Source: Pseudomonadota bacterium
Lineage (GTDB): Bacteria; Pseudomonadota; Gammaproteobacteria; Steroidobacterales; Steroidobacteraceae
Length of the DNA: 9,450 nt
Assembly (NCBI GenBank): GCA_021850555.1
Contig: JAJZLX010000558.1
Location: 1-9,450, forward strand
Direction: 5' to 3'
The notes under the pieces were generated by a model that was given only the letters and a program-made list of their open reading frames with translations, was not told where the DNA came from and did not search any database. Shown here piece by piece: positions 6,689 to 9,450 of the stretch. A program made the position numbers and the translations under genes. Positions within the stretch are counted from its first letter, which is position 1; every line of letters begins with the position of its first letter.

Positions 6689-6726
6689 GCCGAGGACCCG
6701 ATGCCCATACGGGGCCTCACCTCGGC
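6689..6726 (+). promoter_or_regulatory. Leader stem-loop complementary to the next start codon
   Basis: Two stacked stems, GCCGAGG/CCTCGGC (6689-6695, 6720-6726) and CCCG/CGGG (6697-6700, 6710-6713), present a 9-base loop ATGCCCATA. Loop plus closing bases (TGCCCATACG, 6702-6711) are the exact complement of CGTATGGGCA (6802-6811), which holds the ATG at 6805. A related GTATGGGCG lies at 6782-6790. It may regulate translation of the following operon through RNA pairing, or the repeats may be protein-binding sites. Confidence 0.35.
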
Positions 6727-6804
6727 GCGGGGCAGTTGACCCGTCTCAACGTCTCCCGCCCCGCGCCTCCTTGCTTCCACGGTATGGGCGAGGTGGGCAT
6801 ACGT

Positions 6805-7089
6805 ATGGGCAATTCTCGGTTTTTTCGAGTCCTCCGCGCCGCGGCGCGCCCCACGCCGCAGCGGCGGTTGCGGATCATGTACTGGTCCATGAGCGCCTGC
6901 GCGCTGGCCCTCCTCATCATGCTTCGTATCGCCCTCGCTGGCGAGCAGCGTCTCGCGCATGCGCTGACTGTCGAGACGCGCGCGGCGGTCGCTGTGCCGC
7001 ATGTCATCGTTCTTCGCGTGCCGCCCGCCCCCGTGCGGGCGGTTGTAAAGCCCAACACTCGCCGCGCCACCGCGGCGCACGAGGAGTGA
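6805..7089 (+). CDS. Small single-pass membrane protein (94 aa), first gene of pilus cluster
   Basis: I do not recognise this family. The start at 6805 is preferred because GAGGTGGG lies 7 bases upstream (6790-6797); an earlier in-frame ATG at 6784 has no ribosome-binding site. Residues 1-24 are strongly basic. One hydrophobic segment (about 25-45, MYWSMSACALALLIMLRIAL) should span the inner membrane with the N-terminus inside. The rest (about 46-94) is Ala/Val/Pro/Arg-rich, probably periplasmic and partly disordered. No cleavable signal or pilin-type leader is evident. The stop is 3 bases before the PilV-like gene, whose ribosome-binding site GAGGAG sits in the last codons, so the two are coupled. 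It may be an assembly partner or bitopic component of the pilus or secretion machine. It is unrelated by eye to known Pil or Trb proteins. Confidence 0.6.
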   Translation: MGNSRFFRVLRAAARPTPQRRLRIMYWSMSACALALLIMLRIALAGEQRLAHALTVETRAAVAVPHVIVLRVPPAPVRAVVKPNTRRATAAHEE

Positions 7090-7092
7090 GCT

Positions 7093-9093
7093 ATGGCCGC
7101 AGGCGACCTCATCATCTGGCTCTCCGTGCTGGTGGGCATCGCCATCATGCTGCCCTCCGTGGTCGGAATGCAGCACCAGGCATTCACAGACCAGGTCGCG
7201 AAGGTCGAGGCGGGGCAGCTCGCCACGATCACGGATGCCGCGCTGCAGTACGAGTACGGGTACATGGCGAGTCTGTCCGCGCCGGGCAGCACGCACACGG
7301 TGTCCATCCAGACCCTGATTCAGCAGGGCTATCTGCCGGCCGGCACCTCGGCGGTGGACGCGATGGGCGACCCGATCTCCGTCGAGTACACGGCCGACAG
7401 TTCGGGCAATGTGACCGGGTATGTGGTGGCCCAGGGCAACTATCGCTATCCAGACCCCGACGCGGGCGAGATCCTGCTCGACTTGGGCGACCGCGGCGGG
7501 TATGTGCCGAAGGTGCCGATCGCGGGGCAAGTGGCCGGCGTGATCTACGGCACGGGTCACACCTGGCAGTCCCCGGCGCCGGCCGGGATCAACCCAGGCT
7601 CGATCGACGTGAAGGTCGAGAGCAATGCAGCGCAGCAGGCGGATGACTCGCGCTTCCTTTGGCGCGTGCCAGCGCCCTCGGCCGCCGGTAACACGATGGA
7701 CACGCCCTTGATCATGGGGGCCGTCGAGACGCCGGGGGCGTCCTGCGCCAATACAGGGGCGATCGCCCAGGACGGCACAGGGGCGCTCGTGAGCTGCCAG
7801 GGCGGCACCTGGCAATCGGTCGGCGGCGGGCACTGGCGCGCGCCGGTGTCCACCTACGCGGCGCTGCCGGCAAGCGGAAATCAGGACGGCGACGTGCGGC
7901 TGACGCTCGATACGGACCGGGCATTCGCCTGGAACGGCGGCTCGTGGGTGGCGCTGGCCGTGAATCAGAACGGTAATCTGCATGTGCCGAGTACGTTCTT
8001 CGCCGATGAGAACCGCGCAGTCATCAACGATAGTGGCGATGGGGCTGAGCTCAATCTGTATGACAGCAATGGCAATGAGTACGCTCACATTCAGAACGCG
8101 TCTTTCGGCGGGTTTCTTACGCTCAAGAGCAATTCTGGCGATGACATTTCCTTCGTCTCCCAGGGCAGGAAGATGACCCTGTGGGACAGCAATATGGCGC
8201 AAAACACGTGGGCCGTGCACTCGAACGGGACATGGGAGGGGGCCAGAGGCACATTTTGTCTTCCCGGCCAGGGGAACATTGGGCAGACGTCGTGGGAATG
8301 GTGTAATGACTACTGGGGCTGGCAGCCGCAGTACGGCGTCGGCTGGTCGATGGTGACTCAGCAGACCCCAGGCAATCTGAATGTGTCGCCAGAAGCTGCG
8401 CCTGGCTCTATCAATGTGAACGACATCGACGTGCGCTCCGGCGGCGCGTACCCCTGGTATTCGCAGCTTTCCTCGCAGACCTACGCAAATACGCAGGCGA
8501 TCTCGAACTTGCAGTCCACCGTGGCCCAGCAGGGAAATCAGATCAACTCGAACACGAGCAGCATCGGGGCGATCAACAATAATCTGAACCAAGGCCCTTG
8601 CAGCACGGGGTATAACTCGATCGCGACGCTGTGCAACGAAATCCAGAGTTTTGGCGCCGCCAGCATGGGCAAGCTGATTACCACCGGCACGCAAGGGCCT
8701 ACGACCTACTCCTACTGGGGTTGGTGCGGTTCTCGATTCTATCGATATCGGTGTCTGCAATACGGCACGAGCCCGCCCACCGTGAACCTCACGGCGTCCT
8801 CTGCTCCGGAGTTGGTGTTCGCCGACGCGTCCGCCGGCATCGGGCAAAGCGGCTGCGGGGTGAGTGCCAACACCAGGCAAATCACACTGTCCGCGACATC
8901 GGGCGGCGCTCCAGTCGCGTCGCAAAGTGGCCAGTACTCCAAGGGCGGGTCGAATTACAACCCAAATAACATGTACTTTCCGTTCTCCTTGACGTTCACA
9001 TTGCCCGCCGGGCAATCCGGTCAAATCCAACTCACCGGTGGAGAAAATGGGCTCGGTTGCGGGTCAATCCAATATGCTGTCTATCAGCTTTGA
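7093..9093 (+). CDS. pilV: PilV-like conjugative type IV pilus tip adhesin (666 aa)
   Basis: Likely minor pilin at the tip of a thin conjugative pilus, contacting recipient cells. A short polar start and hydrophobic helix (about 5-27) are followed by a pilin-like helix (AKVEAGQLATITDAALQYEY). Downstream are features of the PilV/shufflon constant region: LWRVPAP...NTMDTPLIMG (about 189-208), then a C218...SC235QGGTW block. A phage-fibre-like YAALPASGNQDGDVR...WNGGSWVALAVNQNGNL segment (to about 295) comes next. The middle (about 300-450) is Gly/Asn/Asp-rich, probably beta-structured. A Gln/Asn-rich heptad stretch (about 457-500) could form a trimeric coiled coil. The rest is a Cys-containing beta domain, presumably receptor-binding. 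There is no classical prepilin leader with Glu+5; MAAG before Asp5 is the nearest candidate. No recombinase or alternative C-termini follow, so the tip looks fixed. Strong GAGGAG ribosome-binding site. Confidence 0.75.
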   Translation: MAAGDLIIWLSVLVGIAIMLPSVVGMQHQAFTDQVAKVEAGQLATITDAALQYEYGYMASLSAPGSTHTVSIQTLIQQGYLPAGTSAVDAMGDPISVEYTADSSGNVTGYVVAQGNYRYPDPDAGEILLDLGDRGGYVPKVPIAGQVAGVIYGTGHTWQSPAPAGINPGSIDVKVESNAAQQADDSRFLWRVPAPSAAGNTMDTPLIMGAVETPGASCANTGAIAQDGTGALVSCQGGTWQSVGGGHWRAPVSTYAALPASGNQDGDVRLTLDTDRAFAWNGGSWVALAVNQNGNLHVPSTFFADENRAVINDSGDGAELNLYDSNGNEYAHIQNASFGGFLTLKSNSGDDISFVSQGRKMTLWDSNMAQNTWAVHSNGTWEGARGTFCLPGQGNIGQTSWEWCNDYWGWQPQYGVGWSMVTQQTPGNLNVSPEAAPGSINVNDIDVRSGGAYPWYSQLSSQTYANTQAISNLQSTVAQQGNQINSNTSSIGAINNNLNQGPCSTGYNSIATLCNEIQSFGAASMGKLITTGTQGPTTYSYWGWCGSRFYRYRCLQYGTSPPTVNLTASSAPELVFADASAGIGQSGCGVSANTRQITLSATSGGAPVASQSGQYSKGGSNYNPNNMYFPFSLTFTLPAGQSGQIQLTGGENGLGCGSIQYAVYQL

Positions 9094-9103
9094 GGGGCGG
9101 GCT

Positions 9104-9214
9104 ATGAAACTCTCTATCACTACGCAGCGCCGCCTCGCCCAGATCATCCCATACGCCACCATCGCGCTCGCCGCCCTCGGGGCGGTCGTGCTTACGTATC
9201 AGATTTTCGGTTGA
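9104..9214 (+). CDS. Small single-pass membrane peptide (36 aa)
   Basis: Missed by length cut-offs but well supported. The GAGGGG ribosome-binding site (9092-9097) includes the PilV-like stop, the spacing is tight, and a second GAGGGG follows for the next gene. The basic start (MKLSITTQRR) is followed by a hydrophobic span at about 15-34 (IPYATIALAALGAVVLTYQIF) ending in Gly. It is too short for a pilin or VirB2/TrbC subunit with two membrane helices. It may be a lipid-embedded accessory of the pilus or secretion complex. No family is recognised. Confidence 0.6.
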   Translation: MKLSITTQRRLAQIIPYATIALAALGAVVLTYQIFG

Positions 9215-9224
9215 GGGGTGTGCC

Positions 9225-9450
9225 ATGAGACGACATAACACTCGATGGGTCTTGCAGGCAGTCTGTCTCGCAGCCTTGCTCCTTCCCGCGCTCGCGCACG
9301 CGCAGTCGGCCAGTCCGCTCCCTGCGGCGAGCACGGCCGGGCAGACCACGCACATCCTCACCGACATCCAGAACCTCTTCCTCGGCTCGATGGGCGGGTG
9401 GCTCACGCATGCCACGGTCGCGGCGCAGGATCTGTTTTCGGGACTTGCGC
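9225..9450 (+). CDS. Start of a TrbL/VirB6-like secretion membrane protein (partial)
   Basis: The first 75 residues are present; the gene runs off the window. A clear signal peptide (basic MRRHNTRW, hydrophobic core VCLAALLLPAL, cleavage after AHA at about residue 26) is followed by an Ala/Ser/Pro linker. Then comes an amphipathic segment LTDIQNLFLGSMGGWLTHATVAAQDLFSGLA. The order of signal peptide, 'F...GW......A..LF..LA' and presumed membrane segments is that of TrbL/VirB6, the inner-membrane channel component of type IV secretion systems. The position behind pilus genes agrees. The ribosome-binding site GAGGGG incorporates the previous stop. A DotA/TraY-type protein is an alternative, and the family call rests on a short stretch. 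Confidence 0.55.
   Translation, partial: MRRHNTRWVLQAVCLAALLLPALAHAQSASPLPAASTAGQTTHILTDIQNLFLGSMGGWLTHATVAAQDLFSGLA

Larger units (their letters stand above)
6396..6804. other. Hairpin-rich non-coding region
   Basis: A gap of 409 bases without a convincing gene. After the terminator-like hairpin come several more inverted repeats. One is a bulged stem of TTTTGG plus CCCGCGG against CCGTGGG plus CCAAAA (6495-6529, 7-base loop). Next is GCGCCG/CGGCGC with a 3-base loop (6540-6554), then the palindrome CTCGCGAG (6565-6572). A nested dyad lies at 6590-6641 and a two-part stem at 6689-6726. The heptamer GCTCGCG recurs at 6564-6570 and 6595-6601. Such density suggests a replication or transfer origin, or a structured RNA leader for the pilus operon. 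No iterons, known nic site or relaxase gene is visible here. Confidence 0.5.

Noticed and set aside
6736..6741. TTGACC as a -35 box for the pilus operon
   Set aside because: The region 17 bases downstream is C/G-only with no -10 similarity, so no promoter is claimed.
9011..9021. GGCAATCCGGT, resembling the shufflon recombination site core (CCAATCCGGT)
   Set aside because: Single copy, at the extreme C-terminal coding end rather than at the constant/variable junction, and with no partner repeat or recombinase in view.
6583..9030. Very long minus-strand open frame (815 codons) opposite the PilV-like gene
   Set aside because: It is Arg/Gly/His-rich without motifs and spans two real plus-strand genes that have good ribosome-binding sites and recognisable domains. 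Long antisense frames are common in GC-rich DNA.
1..9450. CRISPR array, insertion sequence or toxin-antitoxin pair
   Set aside because: No regularly spaced repeats, no transposase motifs and no recognisable toxin/antitoxin gene pair seen.

Overview
The window is G+C-rich proteobacterial-type DNA and reads as one end of an integrative, probably conjugative, element. The clues are a P4-like tyrosine integrase beside a tRNA-Pro 3'-end fragment, an AlpA-like excisionase/regulator, a large plasmid-type Toprim primase/helicase, and the start of a pilus/type IV secretion gene cluster. The host cannot be named from sequence alone. A gamma- or betaproteobacterium is my guess, from the strong GC bias at third codon positions, the E. 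coli-like proline tRNA end and the family types.

Layout. 31-309 (minus): small all-helical protein of unknown function. 310-372: two direct GGGTACA repeats. 373-420: the 3' half of a tRNA-Pro(GGG) gene on the minus strand, which is the attachment core. 423-548: an AT-richer control region with paired TGAAA motifs in mirror arrangement. 549-1811 (+): tyrosine integrase, GTG start. 1808-2557 (+): unknown protein translationally coupled to the integrase by an ATGA overlap. 2558-2763: control region with a perfect palindrome. 2764-3000 (+): AlpA-like DNA-binding protein. 3007-3037: strong hairpin terminator ending 8 bases before the next gene. 3045-6395 (+): 1116-residue Toprim primase joined to an SF2-type helicase with a cysteine cluster. 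6396-6804: non-coding stretch packed with inverted repeats. 6805-7089 (+): small membrane protein. 7093-9093 (+): PilV-like pilus-tip adhesin. 9104-9214 (+): 36-residue membrane peptide. 9225 to the window end (+): secreted or membrane protein resembling the start of TrbL/VirB6.

How it fits together. The integrase and AlpA-like protein would control insertion at and excision from a proline tRNA gene. The primase/helicase would serve replication or priming of the transferred strand. The last four genes are tightly packed (gaps of 3 to 10 bases, with stop codons built into the ribosome-binding sites). They look like the front of a mating-pair or pilus operon in which the PilV-like protein would choose the recipient.

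Most notable points: candidate integrase arm sites on both sides of the tRNA fragment, suggesting attP of a circular form or a tandem junction rather than a simple chromosome border; a primase fused to an XPD/DinG-like helicase rather than the usual hexameric type; a hairpin-dense intergenic region that could be an origin, an oriT or a structured RNA; and a hairpin loop complementary to the start codon region of the 94-residue gene.
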